Shown piece after piece: positions 23,004 to 35,955 of a DNA stretch of 64,000 bases (its first letter is position 1; each line of letters starts with the position of its first letter). Both the position numbers and the translations under genes were made by a program. Source of the DNA: Naematelia aurantialba (lineage: Eukaryota > Basidiomycota > Tremellomycetes > Tremellales > Naemateliaceae); assembly GCA_021527695.1 (NCBI GenBank), contig JAKFAO010000015.1, positions 29,960 through 93,959 of the forward strand. Reading direction: 5' to 3'. The notes under the pieces were generated by a model. That model was not told where the DNA came from. It ran no database searches and saw nothing but the letters and a program-made list of their open reading frames with translations.

Positions 23004-24638
23004 CTACTCGTCGCCCTCCACGAGGACCGTCTGCAAGCCCTGCGATGGGTTAGCGCTGCTCATACTCTCGGTCGATATCTCCTCTTTCCTCTCTCCTCTC
23101 TCCCTCCCACTCTAGTCTCCGGCCATGCTCGCACGAGACACACGTCCTCGACAACTGAACACCGCATGCCGCAGATAGACCTCGTGAGCCTCACGTTCTG
23201 GGCATCCCCACTGCACCCGCCCATCTCCATCTACGCCCACCGCAATTCCATCTCGCGCCATGCTGCCCCCTCCAGCCGCGTCCGCACGTCCTACTCCTAC
23301 CCCGCACCTGCCTCTACCCGACAACCATCCCCTCAACCCTCTCATCTGGAGTCGCCTCAACCCAAAACGTCACAAGCTCACCTTGAAGCTGGTCACACCC
23401 TCGACGACCGAGGCCGACACGTAGAGCTTCTCCTTTGCGCCCTCGTCGTCATTTCGCTTTCGCTCGAGACGCACGCGGATACGGCGAGGGGGGGAGCGGA
23501 TACCCTGTGCCCAGATGGCCTGGTTGAGACCGGGGGAGATGCGCACGTCCTTGACGCCCATTGTCTTCTGTGCGAATTCGACCACCGCCTTGACGGCTTT
23601 GGGTGCCTCTGCGGATTGTGAGTTTCAGGCTTCAGTTGTAGGAAGGATCACCATCAAGATGTCTAGAGTTGCAACAGAGAGCAAGACTGCGGAGGCAGAG
23701 CTGAGATGAGGGATCGGTGGGTGAGACATGAAAGATATTGGAGATCATGCAGTGAGAGATGAGATATAGGTGATGAGGGGCGAACGACCAGAACGGGACA
23801 GAAACCAGTCGACGCACTCTTCTTGAAGGACAGGTCGTGCACGCGCTTGTGCAGGTGGATAGTGTACTCGCGGGTCACGACATCACGGAGCGCCGAACGG
23901 GTTTTGGGAGCCTAAGCGGGTCAGCAAAGGCCAAGTGGGCATTGCGCGGGTGCCGCAGGACTAGAGGGCAGAGGAAGAGTAGCTCATGACAAGGGGTACT
24001 ATATTTTGATCCATCCATGTCCAACCAGCACGCCCACGCAGCCGAGTCTAGCCTCCTCCCCTGCCTGCAGACCACGCTCTCGGGACCTCCACCTCCTCGG
24101 CGTCACTTTACACGTCTGAGGGACGAGGGAAAGAAGGCATATCTGGGAGAAGGACGAAAGGATCATATGAATTCGCGAAGAAACCGACCTTGCGTTCCTT
24201 GGTGGGAGCCTACACGAATCAGCAAAGCTCTACATTGTCCACGTCGCATGTCCCACGGCCCCTCCTGCTGAGCAATATCCAAGCCTCCGCCTGCGTAGCC
24301 ACTGACTCGCCTGTCATGTGCGGACACGAGCGAGCCAAGGGCAAGCGTTGATGTGACCCGAGATGCAAGGCACACTGATAGAGTCGACACCACATGCTCT
24401 CTCGCGAATCGCGTCGAGCGCCAGTCCTCCAGCTCGCCCGAGCTGAGTCGAAACGCTGAAGGCTCGTCTCCACACCCATCCAGTTCCTCTACCGCATCGT
24501 CACCCATCCACATCCACATTCGCACAACTTGCATTCAGCCCATCCTCTCTCGCCCCCCATCTCTTCTTCAGATCGCATGCTCGCCGCTCACAGCCGCCAT
24601 CCCGTCCGACAAGCCCAGACGCGAACAAAACTCACCAT
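23004..24638 (-). CDS. RPL31: Large-subunit ribosomal protein eL31
   Basis: 60S ribosomal protein lying by the peptide exit tunnel. Exons in order: ATG alone (24636-24638, followed directly by GTGAGT), a 21-nt exon APTKERK (24189-24209), an exon with [20 protein letters not shown] (about 23825-23912), one with [20 protein letters not shown] and [16 protein letters not shown] (about 23371-23610), and a last exon [11 protein letters not shown] (stop 23004-23006). The assembled protein has normal length and matches eL31 throughout. The long first intron (about 425 nt) after the start codon is common in ribosomal protein genes and may carry regulation. Slight uncertainty at the KK/KAPK splice (23600-23825). 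Confidence 0.96.
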
Positions 24639-25028
24639 CTTGCCTACTCCTTTTGCTCAAGATTTGAGGGATAAAGAGCCTGCAAGCTATCGACGATCTT
24701 TTGCGCCTGGCAGCAACGAGACAAGCAAAAGACCGCAGAACGCCGGCCACCGAGGCGACCGGGGATTGAATGTGGCAGTCAGATATCAATCGGATTTTAC
24801 AACAGCTCTTATCTCCGATTTTAGCGTTTCTAACGCCCTCGACGGATCACTGCTTTTTGTCCATCATCGCCTTGGGCGCGGTTCTCACATATGCATATGT
24901 ATTCCTCCTAGAGACCCACAAGATTGATACTGCAATGACCCATCCAAGATAGACTGGAATTCTCTCGCAACACCAGAGACAACCAGCCGACAACTGCTTC
25001 TTCCAGCGACCCTCCTCGACGCACCGTC
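24639..25028. other. RPL31 upstream region
   Basis: 390 bp between the RPL31 start and the 3' end of the next minus-strand gene. It should hold the RPL31 promoter and 5' UTR. No specific motif is claimed. Confidence 0.4.
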
Positions 25029-27574
25029 TCATTGTGGTTGCGGCCACGGTTGCCACTGCGCCTGCGCCGTTGCCTGCGCTTGTGCTTTCGCCTGCGCAAT
25101 CTGCTGCTCCTGCGTAAGGTTCTGTTTAAACTGCTCCGCTATATGCCGGAACTCTGCAATCGCGTCGCCTGTCTGCCCGTTTGGCATATGCGGTGGCGGG
25201 TCTCGGTTCATCCCGTTGCCCAAACTGGATCGGCGGAGATCCGCCATCTGAGGCTGGGTGGTTGCGGCTCTCTCGTACATCCTTGGCGGTGTAGGAATGC
25301 GGCTGGTCAGAGGTACTATGGGTGGGGGCTGTGATCCTGGGCGTGTGACGTCTCCGGGACCATATGCATACACCGCCGTCGATACCGCCGCGGGATGGTA
25401 CCCGCTGACGTTGGGTTGGTAGACGTGCGGTGGCTGCTGAGCGGTATTCGGAGCATTAATGGGAACCACTGGTAGCTGAGGCGGGGAGGGTCGGTACTGT
25501 TGGACTGGCTGTGCCATCGGGTAGACTGGTTGAGGTACGACCAAGGGAGCCTGCTGCCCGTTGGCCGGCGTAGGCAGTCCAGTGGAACCGATAGAAGGGG
25601 AGACGTGCGGCAACTGGGCTGCTTGAGTACTTGGTGTGGAGTGGGGTAGAGTGCTGGAGGGGATAAGAGGCGTAGCTTGACCATTCAGCTCCTCAGTCTC
25701 CGGCACGCTGGGCAAGGCTTTCGCCGCCCTCATGGACGCTGCAGCACGGGAGATCTCCTGGAGCATAGTCAGCCTGAGTCGCGAAGCGCGCAGAATACTG
25801 AGCATGCCGAGTTCACATACCTTGCGAACCAGATCCGGGAGGTCCTTTTTGGTCGCTGTCAGGATGTGCTTGGCCATCTCCAGCTCGCGTTGACTCTTTG
25901 TCGCTCGTTCAGCTTCAAGCTCCTTTCTCAACGCTTGCACTTCGTCCGCCAGAGCCTGTATGCCTGGTTTGGTATCCTCTCCATCAGACTGTCCGTTGGT
26001 TGTCGTGTTTCTCAGTGCCTCGACTTCTCTCTTCAAGGCTTGCACCTCGAGAGCGAGATCGAGTGCCGACTGGTCTGTCGTGCCAGCCACAACTGGATTG
26101 CGTTTGCTTTCCAAAAGCGCCCATTCGTCTTCATCGTTGTTCTCTTGGTCCTGCCCTTTGATCTCATCCCCGCCCTCCTGGGCTTTGGCCTCGAGCCACC
26201 TTTTCCCTTTCAGTCGCTTCTTCTCCAGTGCTCGCCAGCTCATGTCCCGAACTGTGGCATCATCTCCCAGAGCGAGCCACATCTCATTCTCCATATCGTC
26301 GCATCTTTCTTCCAGGTAGGTTTTGAGCTGCTCCACAGACTCGACACGGGTGATAAGGTCATTGAGCAGCTCTTTCGCGCGACTGCGCTTCTCTTGTCGA
26401 GTAGGCCGATCTGACGAGTCGACCGCAGTAGGATCCTCTTTGGCGGCCGCCATCCCACCTGGAGCCATCTCGACATCTTCTGTTACCGGAAGAGGAGGCG
26501 GAGCAGTACTCGGTGCCGGCGGGGTTCCTATAGGCATAGATTGCGTCGGGCTCTCTTCTAGCTTGGCCAGCCGCTCGCGTATCCCGTCAAGCTCTAGATT
26601 CCGCACATCTCCTTCAGCGACACCAGGCACGGCTATTGCGCGTTTGAGCAAGACGGTGAGAGCATCTTGCAGCTCGATCATCCGCCGGTTCAGCTCTCTC
26701 TCGGTTTCGTCGACACGTCGTTGTGCTTCGGACAACGCCAGACCGGCCGACGAGGACACGAAGGGGCGGGAAAATGAGCGCATGCGGGTGAGGTGTCGAG
26801 CGGCGAGGGCGAGGCTCGACGTAGAAACGAGGGCGGCATGCATTGTTCTGCACGTACTCAGCATGCTGCGCGTGCCAATCGTGCTACACAATCCTCAGAA
26901 GAGACACGGACCTCGTGAATTCTTGTAATCCTAGTGCAACCGAGCCCGGCTCTCCCTTCAGCACACCGTCATCCCCACGACTCGAACTCTGTGACCGCAC
27001 CGGCCTCTTCCCCGCATCTAGCAGATTCCCTCTTGAGCGTGATCCTTCGTAGTCCGCCCCACCGGGCGAGCGCGACCTCTTCCGTGGAGCTAGATAAGAC
27101 GTAGATGGTCTCGAGTCGGAGCCTTCACGCGGACGCTCGGGAGAGCGTGACCGCCGGGCGGCGATCTCTCCAGGTTCAGTGCTAGAACCTCGTGTCCTGC
27201 TAAGGATTAACCTCCAATCACAAAATTACACATCCAGAAGCCAAACTGAAGGCTTGCCAGCAGACTCAGAGATGACAGACGTACCTCGTCTCCAGCTGGC
27301 GATAGACGTCGGACATCGTCCTCGGGGGGCTCCTGGGCTTGGGTAGTCCTGCGCTCTCGGAACCTTTGATGGGACTCGTGACTTTGCGGAAGTTTCGGTC
27401 TGGACTAGAAAGTCGTCGAGGCGACCCAACGGGAGGAGGACGCGAACTGGAGCTCCCGTCGGCAGGCCAGCCCGCGCGCCTCTGGGTTTCCCAGTACCGC
27501 TCATCCCTTGGGTGCGTCTTCTGTCGCCACGCTTCCCACGAGCGTTCGTCGTCGGGTCGTGGCGGGGGAGGCAT
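25029..27574 (-). CDS. RS-motif, coiled-coil, Pro/Gln-rich protein of unknown function
   Basis: I do not recognise the family. The likely start at 27574 gives MPPPPRPDDERSWEAW, followed by a basic Ser/Arg region with RRSRSPERPRE and RKRSRSPGG (about 27180-27040), as in splicing-related proteins. The long exon (about 26870-25029) has heptad-rich Glu/Arg/Leu segments (26750-26640, 26090-25850), then a Pro/Gln-rich disordered tail ending QAQWQPWPQPQ. Within that frame 25758-25820 is a 63-nt in-frame stretch with GTATGT and CTCCAG ends, almost certainly an intron. The join between the RS exons and the long exon (26864-26940) is unresolved. If translation began at 26864, the product would have an Arg/Ser-rich, acid-poor N-terminus resembling a mitochondrial presequence; I consider this less likely given the open, RS-rich upstream exons. 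Nuclear role is a guess. Confidence 0.55.
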
Positions 27575-27958
27575 GGGACGCAAGAATCCAAGATGTGAGA
27601 GACGTGATCTGGTTTACACTACTCAGACCGAGCACGGAAGTATTTCTGCCAGGTGACCTCGGCTGTCAACAGTTGAGGTTCCCAATGGCAGTTGTAGGGG
27701 GCCGGTGATGCTTCTCATTAGAGGACGGGGGGTGGTTGCAGGTAATTCTCTAGCACCCGACACGACGGCTGGGAGATCAAGACATGAGCCATGCATCTCT
27801 CTCTCTCTCCTCTCACTTGCCAGCGCAGACCTATGCCTTGGGACCGGCAACCAAGTCCTGTAAAGCAATTTGCCACCGCGATCTCTCGGCGTCATCCGCT
27901 GTAAGCTGGTACGCGTTTGAACTCACTCGATTCTTTCCTCTCTGTATACAGTTCCAAG
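27575..27958. promoter_or_regulatory. Divergent promoter region
   Basis: 384 bp between the divergent RS/coiled-coil gene and TUL1. Contains CT-rich stretches. No specific binding site is claimed. Confidence 0.45.
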
Positions 27959-30900
27959 ATGTCTGGTCCAGCAGCTGAAGGCGGTCCTGCATCGCCAGCT
28001 GGAGCGCCTTCCTCGGAGCCGGCAGCTGCTACGGCTGCCTCGGGCAATGCGGCGCCGGCAAGTGCAGCTGCAACGGCGCAACAACGGCGTGAACGGCTAG
28101 CAGCGCTGCCTCCAGGTGTGCTGATGGATGGGCAAACGCCAGTGCAGCCTCCACGGCCCAACCTCGGGTCGATGCTCTTCTTGACTGCTTTCTTCTTCTT
28201 CATGTCGGGTGGAAACAACATGCCCGAGACTCGTATTGTCGTAGGGCCGGATGGACAGATCAGGCAAAGGGTCACCGAACTCGACATGGCAAGGACGTAC
28301 GTGGACGAGTATACCGGCTGGATGAATGGGACTGGCAACTGGACCGAGGTGAGTTTACAGAGTCAACGGACACTCTACAGCGAGCAGGGCGATATGTCTG
28401 ATTGTTGCTGATCATATGACAGCCTGCAGCCCCGGTCATCCTCCCGATATCGATCCTACCACCCGAGTACCAACATGACCCTTCCAATTCATTCTTCACC
28501 AACATGACCGGGTTCTACCGTGAAGCCAAAGTTCACGTTGTCAACCTTCTGGATCCACAGGCTTCCGATTCCCCATTCTTTCGTCAGGTCGATCTTCCAA
28601 ACCTGAACACGTCGAGCTGGAACGAGACATTGGCGGAAGAGCTGCGCGGTTCATGGGAGTGGGCAGCAGTAGATAGATGGGATATGAACATTCGAGAGCG
28701 GGAGGTGGAAGCCAACACGACCAATTGGACTTGGATCAGGGGCTCTGCAACGATCTATGCCGGCGAAGACAGCAGCATCGACTACAACTTCTACGGTTTA
28801 CATCACCTTGCCAACGGGACGTACGAGCTGTTTGCTCAACCAGACGGAGTCAAGATCGACATTCGCAATATTCCGAGACTGTACACGGCACACCACAACG
28901 AGTCTGCTCAGATTATATTAGCGGAACTGGAGAAAGAGCTGTCAATCCAGGAAGGAAACATCCTGTTAACCGACGCCAAGCTGGATGGTAGGTCACAGAT
29001 AGCGTCGAGGCTGAAGCGCAGAACCCACGGAAACAAAGTGTTCCCTCCTGATCCACCTCGCATTGCCTCCCTTACCTGCTGGATGGGCGAGCGAGGATAT
29101 AGAATTGTACGAGAGCGAGATGCGAGTTCCCACGGGCATCCGATCGAGTCTCGCTCGTCCGCCAAACTACTGGGACGGCGTCGGGCTTGGTGGGGTCGTG
29201 ATTGCCGACGAGTGTGGTTGGGCTATTGGGCTGGATCGAGGCACGGGTGTCAAGATCGACGACTTTTGGCGCAAATCTATCGATTGTGAGTGTTCGGCAT
29301 CCCCTGCACCCAAGGTGATTAGTCCCGTTAACGCTATCTCAAGATGCCGCCTTTGCGACGGTGTGTCAATTGGCTGTCCTGGTCCTGCTCGTCCGCCAGA
29401 TGGAGGCTACTCGGACCCCATCGACGCTGGCCAAGGTGTCGCTGTGGACCATCGTTCTCATGGGAATCTCCGACTCTTGGATATTCTCCGCCCACGTCGT
29501 CGTAGGCATTATGAGCGATAACCGAGCCAGCATGGCCATGTTGGTTCCTGGCTTCTTGTGTCTGTGCAGCGCTATTGTCTTTGGCCCGGTCAGCTATCCC
29601 TCTCTCGGCTCGCCAAATGTTTGCTGACGCACATAGCGATACGCGGTGTTGCTTCACCGCATTCAAGCGCCTGAGCGGGTGATCCCACCCCGACCGACGC
29701 CATCTCCCTCGCCACCACCGCCGGCTACAGCACCTGGCACCCTCCCTACCCCCGCTGTACAGCCGAACCTGGCGCCACCTCCAGAACCCATCTCTACTCG
29801 CGCAAGGAACCTATTCGCAGATCACCCTGGCGTGCGCTGTGAGTACCTCGTCCTTCAGCCCCTATTCCTGGCCATTCAGCGGATGTGGGATGTGACAGGG
29901 CTGATGGAACCAGGGCTCGGAGGATTGTTCCTCATCTTCGTCGTGTTTCAAGTTGCACTCGTGCCGCCGATCGTCCCATTCTTCCTCTTCACTATGTACT
30001 CGTTCTGGATCCCACAGATATGGCGGAATGCCAGGCGCGGTACATCGCATGCGCTGGATCATACTTTTGTTATTGGCACTTCGATCGGTCGACTCGGCCT
30101 CCCGCTCTGTAAGTTGCCGTTGCCGCTACCCTTCCATCTCCCAGTCCTCCACCCCTACCCTTTCACCCCTCCTTGCCTACCTCTGCCTAGACGCCTACTA
30201 CCTCTTCCCCCTCTGCTTCTTGCGAGTGGTCCATCTTCGGGCGGGGAACCCGATCCGCATCGCAGCTGAGCAGCCAGACGCATTCGCATGTCCCGAGAAC
30301 GTCTTCTTCATCAAGACAACGCAGTGGGTTTGGGGCCTCGTAGCGTGGCAGTGGTTCCAGATCATGGTGATGATTGCGCAAGAGCGTTTCGGCCCTGCAT
30401 TCTTGTACGTCCGCCATTGGTTCAACAGCAAACGAGCGAACGCTGATGTAGAACCTCAGTCTGCCCAAGAGCGTGAGTGACTGTCACGCCTCGAATGAGA
30501 CTATACATTCCGTCTGTGGTCGTTGTGGTTGCGTCGTGGTCGTGGTCGCGGTGTGATCGTGGTTGTGGCGGTGGTTGCGTTGTCGTCGTGGTTGCGTTGT
30601 GTTTTGGCTATGGTCAGGGGGAGGAGGGGAGGAGGGGAGGAGGGGAGGTGGGGAGGGGAGGGGGGAAGCGGAGGAGGAGGGGCCGTCGTGGCTGCTGTGC
30701 TGTGCTGATGTGCTCAGTTCGCCCCGGAAGAACTATACAACTACCACCCCCTGCTCCCTTCGCCCGACCCGGAAAACCCCTCGTCACCATTCACAGGCCC
30801 AGACCGAGACGGCCTCGGACCGGGCACCGACGAAAAAACATGTTCGATCTGTATGGAAGAGGTGGACACGCGCCCGGGACCCTCGTCAGAGGTCTTACTC

Positions 30901-31105
30901 GGCATCAATCCACGTCGCTCGTATGCGCTCGCACCGTGTCATCACTTGTTTCACACAAAGTGTCTCCAGCAGTGGCTGGCTATCAAAGTGGGCTTCTCCC
31001 CTCCCCCTCCCTATCTCCCTCTCCACACCCTCTCTGGGCCAAACATACGCTAACAATCAACAGACAATCTGTCCGCTGTGCAAGAGGAGCTTGCCACCCT
31101 TGTGA
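27959..31105 (+). CDS. TUL1: Tul1/Dsc1-type transmembrane RING E3 ubiquitin ligase
   Basis: Catalytic subunit of the Golgi/endosome Dsc E3 ligase, which ubiquitinates misfolded or orphan membrane proteins and, in several fungi, is required for SREBP processing. The N-terminal low-complexity Ala/Pro segment is followed by a membrane segment (SMLFLTAFFFFMSGG, about 28165-28210), then a lumenal part with several NxT/S sites (TNMTGFYREAK, NTTNWTW, NGTYELF), several membrane helices (about 29350-30420) and a C-terminal RING-H2. The RING has CSIC, CHHLFHTKC and CPLC in C3H2C3 order (30841-31090). At least eight introns, one with a long G-run tract. The join after 28987 is not settled (frame options at 29039). 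The stop is at 31103-31105, a normal RING-terminal end for this family. Confidence 0.9.
30617..30682 (+). other. G-run tract in a TUL1 intron
   Basis: Repeated GGGGAGGA units with at least eight runs of three or more G within about 65 nt, inside the intron between 30473 and 30718. The pattern could form a G-quadruplex in DNA and in the pre-mRNA. Confidence 0.75.
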
Positions 31106-31298
31106 CATTCCACCAGCCATATCAGCATACACTCTCATTGTTGTAATCTATCATATCGTCGCATGCATGGGAATCCAGCACACGGGGCCCAAAAGAAAAT
31201 TATCAACAGTTTCAGATGTCCTTGTGCGATTATTTTACCTCCTGCCCCACCCCAGTCCATTACCGTTCACCTTTGCTGTCCCACAGCAAACTTCTTTC

Positions 31299-34200
31299 TC
31301 AATGCTTCTTTATCGTTCGCCTCCGCTTTACGGTCGGTTCCACACTGGCGCTGCGTGCCCGTTGTGATTCCTGCGTAGCAAACTCTAGATCGAAATCAAA
31401 ATTGTCGACGTCCATCGCCCGAGTAAGATCTATCTCCATGTCGAGCCCTGGCAATACTGCGTCATCCGGGGAATCCGCTTCTTGAGCAGGCGCTGGCCGC
31501 TTGCTAGGAGTAGCTTGTTGCGGTGGTGGCGAGAAAGTAAGCGAACGAGTACGCTCTCGATCAAGCCCATTCCGATTCCCATTGGCATTCCCATTCCCAT
31601 TAACAGCCGCCCCACCCTCCTCGTCGCCGTCGGTCTCATCGCCAAGGGTCGCTGCATCACCCTCGCCGCTCGTGCTTGCAGCTCTCGCTCCGTCCTGCAT
31701 CATCTTAGCGCTCGCCAACTTGACATTGGGATCCTTTCCGGCGATATTCAACAACCGTTTCTCGTACAGTCTGTATCCGTCCCACGCCTTGTTGGCATTC
31801 ACTTCGAGGCCCGCCCTTGAGATACCCTCTTCTAGCTGGGTTTTGAGCTTCAACGCGCCTTGACCCGTGATTGGGCCTAGCAAGGGAATCAAGATTTTGA
31901 GTAGAGTAAGACTCTGAGCACGTTTCTTCGCGAGCCGCGTCTTGGCATCACGGTTCTTCGTCGCCATCTCTTGCTTGACAAGACTCGATAGCTTCCGCGA
32001 TAAGAAGTCAAGTAGGGCGACGTGCATGTCGCTCGCGTCGTCGGGATGTATCTGCCTGAGGACCGTGAAGTGCGTGCCGTGTATGATGAAGGCTGAAGCG
32101 ATGACCTTGGCGAGAGCCGTAGTCGCCACCGGTTCATCAGCGTCAGAGTCGAGAAAGATGGTGAAGGACTACATCGATCAGCTCGTGTTACCATCCAGAC
32201 TGCATCGACTCACACTCTGCAATGCAGAACTTGCGACGTGCTGAACTGTATCGGCTTGCTTGTTGTAAATCCCCTCATCACGAAGAACATCCACTAATTT
32301 GCGAACAATGGCGTCGTATGTGGAGTCGAACCGTCCATACTGTGCCAGCGGTTCTTTGGCATGCTCGACATCCAGCACTCCGCATCGGATGGCGCCAACA
32401 AAGACCGACACTAGTTGAAGGAAGAGGAAGTCGTCCTGCGCACGCTTGAGTGGCTCGTCTGCTATGATTAGAAAGCATAAGGACGGAAATGAGGTCAACA
32501 CACCATGTTCGTCATCTGCAGCTCCACCGGTCTCTTCCAAATCGGTAGCGTACCGTTCGACTGCAGCCTGGAATGCTCCGCCTAAACGGTGCTGTACTTC
32601 GTCGGCCATGGTAATTGGGCAAGCCTTGGCAGCTGGGGCCGAGGACCGAGATGAGAACAAGACATGCAGGTTGACGAAGGAAATGAAGGCCTGTGAAGCA
32701 CGGATATCAGCCTGGGTTCTGACTGACTCGAAGGAACGTATGTACCTGCCGTCGGACAGCTTCGGTAGCATTCGTACGGTCTCTCAACGATAATCTCTTG
32801 AAGACTTCAATGGCACGATCGCGCCGCACGGACAGCTTGTCTGCTGCGTTTGGATTTTCAGAATCTTCCTGTGTAAAACGCTTGAAAAGCCAAGTCATGT
32901 GAAGGAAGACGAGCTGAATGGCGTATTCAACCATCTACAGATCTTAGCTCGCGGCAGAGCACAGAACAGAACGAACCTGTGCTTCCTCCTTGTACCCCAC
33001 TTCTCCGCGTTCGGCGAATGAGCACACGATATCCCAGCCGCTAGATTGTTGGTCGTCATCTTCCATCACCTCCGTCAAGTCCCGACTCCGTGCTAACAAG
33101 ACCGCTCGAAGGATGATAGCCTCTAATTGTGCTAGCCGATCTTCATCCAGCGTCATCGTTGAGACCTCCTCGCCGTCTATAGCGTCTCTCAAGCTAGCAA
33201 AAAGGCTATCTTGCAGTTCTGCCAACTTGGCCGAATTAGCAGCTACCATAGCTTGATTTGCGGCAAGGTGATTGATGGCTCGGATCGCGGCTGTAAGGAC
33301 GCCTTGATTCGTTTGTTTGAGGAATTGCGCAGAGACGTCGTCCCACAGCTTATCGTACGCCGTTCCCATGCGCATGCCGAGATACAGTTCCAACTTCATC
33401 TGTTCCACAATGGACAGGATACCTGCCATGCGCGTAACATCGGTCTGGTGTTTGGTGAAGAGTCGAGGCAGAACATTTATGAGCACTTTGGTTTTCTCCT
33501 CGCCATCCTCCTAATACTTGTCAGTCAGATCCCGTTTGGTACGCTTACATTATGTTCCCGCTTGATACAAGCTATGAGAATCTGAAGCATGAAATTTTCC
33601 TCCGCTTCATCTAGGAGCCACATATCCTTGTCCGCAGTGGAATGATCCAGCAAGAGGTATTCAACCAACCCTTGCCATTGTTGCAAGGACTCGACTTCGG
33701 CATAGAGAGCCTCCACCGCCGCACTTGCTCGGTTGATGGACTGTAGGGGTGAAGACAGTAGCGTTGCGTGTTTTGATGTGCTGGGATCGTCGGCAGAGTC
33801 CAGGGAATCGGCTGTCTTAACAAGAATGGAGGCGAAAGCTTTCCACTCGAGATAGCCAATCATTTGGTCATCGGTGATTTTGCCAGCTCGCTTCTTCGCA
33901 CTGCCCCGAGCCCCATCCCATCTGGACTTCAGTTCCTCCTCTTCTTCGTCCCACATGCCAATGACAAATCCGGCCGCAGCCTTGCGGACACGAGGCTCCT
34001 GGTCAAACAGAAGTCGTGCCACTTGTGCTCTGCGTCGCTGACCATCCTGCCCATCCCGCAAGATGCCCGTCTTGTCGATCGATGTCACTGCAGTGAGCGC
34101 ATTGACACGCACGGAGACATCGATATCCCGTAAAGTCATTTCCACAAGTCGGGGGGCAAGTCTCATCGTATCCGTTCGGGCAGAGTCGATAAACGTGTCC

Positions 34201-35711
34201 TTCGAATACAGGGCGGCGAATGCCTTGGCAGTCTCAAGACGGGCATGCGAGTTCTATGGCTCGGTTAGGCCAGTTTCGCGATAGGGCACCCGGACTTACG
34301 GGGTCGTTGCACCCTCTGACAAGGTAGCTCAGGTGGGCAGAGTCTATGTAGAGGGCAGGGTACTTTTTGAGCCAGATCCCGAGCTCTTTCAAGCAATCGG
34401 TTCGGACGAGCGGGTCGGCATCACGAACTCGGTGGACCAAGACGCTAAGGATTAGAAAAGTTGTGATTATTTGCACTCACGTATCGAAACCTTGCCCCAT
34501 GTACTCCTCGAGGCGGACTTTGCGCTCGTGCGCCTCGCTCACCCTCTTCTCCGCGTCCTGTAAGCGCTTCTGAGCGGCTGCCCCAATGCCGCCCTTCTTC
34601 TGCTCTGACTCTCGCTGCCTCTGAGCCAAACTCAAGTCCTTGCTGACGTTTGCGGCCACGTCGCAAAGAGCAGAGTTTATCTTGAGAGAGAGATAGGTGG
34701 AAGTATGGCGAATGGGTCGGAGAGGGGACGAAGTCATCGAGTGAAGCCACGTCAACATCAGGGGAAGGATAGGTTGGGTGTGCCGGGTTGTGTCGGGAGT
34801 CTCGTAGAGCATCGGGGTCTGTGAAAGGGTGGTGATGAGGGAGGGAAGGAAGATGTTCAAATTGAGCCGGAAGGCACGAAAGGTCTTGGTCTTGGAAATG
34901 AGGGGATATGAAGCAAGACTGGTCTGCACATGGCGTCAGTGCGTCATCATCGGTCTCACCACTCGTCCAAACTTGCCTTGACGCTCGCATCCTGTATTCT
35001 TTCAATGACGTCCACAACGCCATCCAAGTCCAGCGCTTCTCCTTCCTCGACATCCGCTGCCAGTCCACAACACCGGAAGAAGAAGACAACCAATTCGTGC
35101 ACTGCAGCTCGCTCGGAAACCTCGTCGTCTACAGCGGATTGGTAGTTATCCACCCAATCTTCAATGACAGGTTGCAGGGCGATGTCTGGAGACAGGAGCG
35201 CGTCTAGGTGTCAACTATGGCCAACTGTGGGGACGCACTGAAGAGCGGGTTGTCCGTCTTGGGGCCTTCAGCCAGGTCCGGCTCGGCATCATCGTCGTCG
35301 TGAGTCTTCCTGGCACCGGCGGGTTTCTGTGGTTTTCTCAAAGCGGTCGGGGCTCTGGTTCTGGCAGCCCCGTTGCTGATCCGCTTCTTTGACCTCGCCG
35401 GCCTAGCTTCTTCCTCAGACTCTTCATCTGATTCCTCGTCCTGTCCGTGTCAGGCTAGCTCTGCCTAAACACTTCAAGCAAGCCATCTTACTTCTTCATC
35501 ACTCTCTTCATCATCGTGCGCAAGCTTCCGTCTGCCCTTGGCTGCTGTCACAGACCGTCAGTTTGGCCACCAGAGACGGCGCGGGCTCTTCCGCGGCAGA
35601 GGGCAAGGACGTACCAGCACCGCTGATCTCAAACTTCTGCACCTGCTTCCTGAGTCTTGATCCGCGTCGTGGTTGCTCGTCCTCTTCCATATGTGGACTT
35701 GAGCGCGACAT
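31299..35711 (-). CDS. SCC3: Cohesin subunit Scc3/STAG
   Basis: HEAT-repeat subunit of the cohesin ring, which binds Scc1 and loads or holds cohesin on chromatin in the nucleus. The start at 35711 gives MSRSSPHMEEDEQPRRGSRL, then an acidic/basic disordered N-terminus with KKRISNGAARTRAP (about 35390). STAG-domain features follow: DNPLFDALLSPDIALQPVIE (35250-35170), ELVVFFFRCCG, SKTKTFRAFRLNLNIFLPSL. The stromalin conserved domain has DCLKELGIWLKKYPALYIDS and HLSYLVRGCND (about 34390-34310), the best-conserved block of the family. HEAT repeats continue through DIDVSVRVNALTAVTSID and on to about 32200. The C-terminal tail is acidic, then basic (VKRRRTIKKH), stop 31299-31301. Many introns of about 50 nt. 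Divergently transcribed from the next gene with only 244 bp between start codons. Confidence 0.92.
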
Positions 35712-35955
35712 GGTTTGCAGGACAGAGAGGACAAGGAGAAGGAAATGGTCAGAAATGGAAGGAAAGTCTACCCGACGCGTCGAGGATGATCGGACCACGC
35801 GTCATGCCATCTGATATACCTTATTCGGTCCCCCTCGAACGAGTTGACTTGGTTTCCTTTGGCTGTCTGTGCGCCTGCACTATAGTTGATCGTTGATCGT
35901 CGACACGGGCACTGCTCAGCTCCGTATTGCACGGTGAAGCGATGGAAGCCGTGGC

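Noticed and set aside
26864..26891. Mitochondrial presequence at the start of the coiled-coil protein
   Set aside because: Arg/Ser-rich and suggestive, but upstream RS-rich exons with good splice sites join in frame, so this is probably internal.
27959..31105. CLPTM1-type membrane protein
   Set aside because: Multiple membrane helices and glycosylated loop first suggested it, but the C-terminal RING-H2 on the same gene fits Tul1/Dsc1 instead.
30477..31367. Separate gene in a 296-residue frame after TUL1
   Set aside because: It covers a TUL1 intron and reads the RING exons in the wrong frame.
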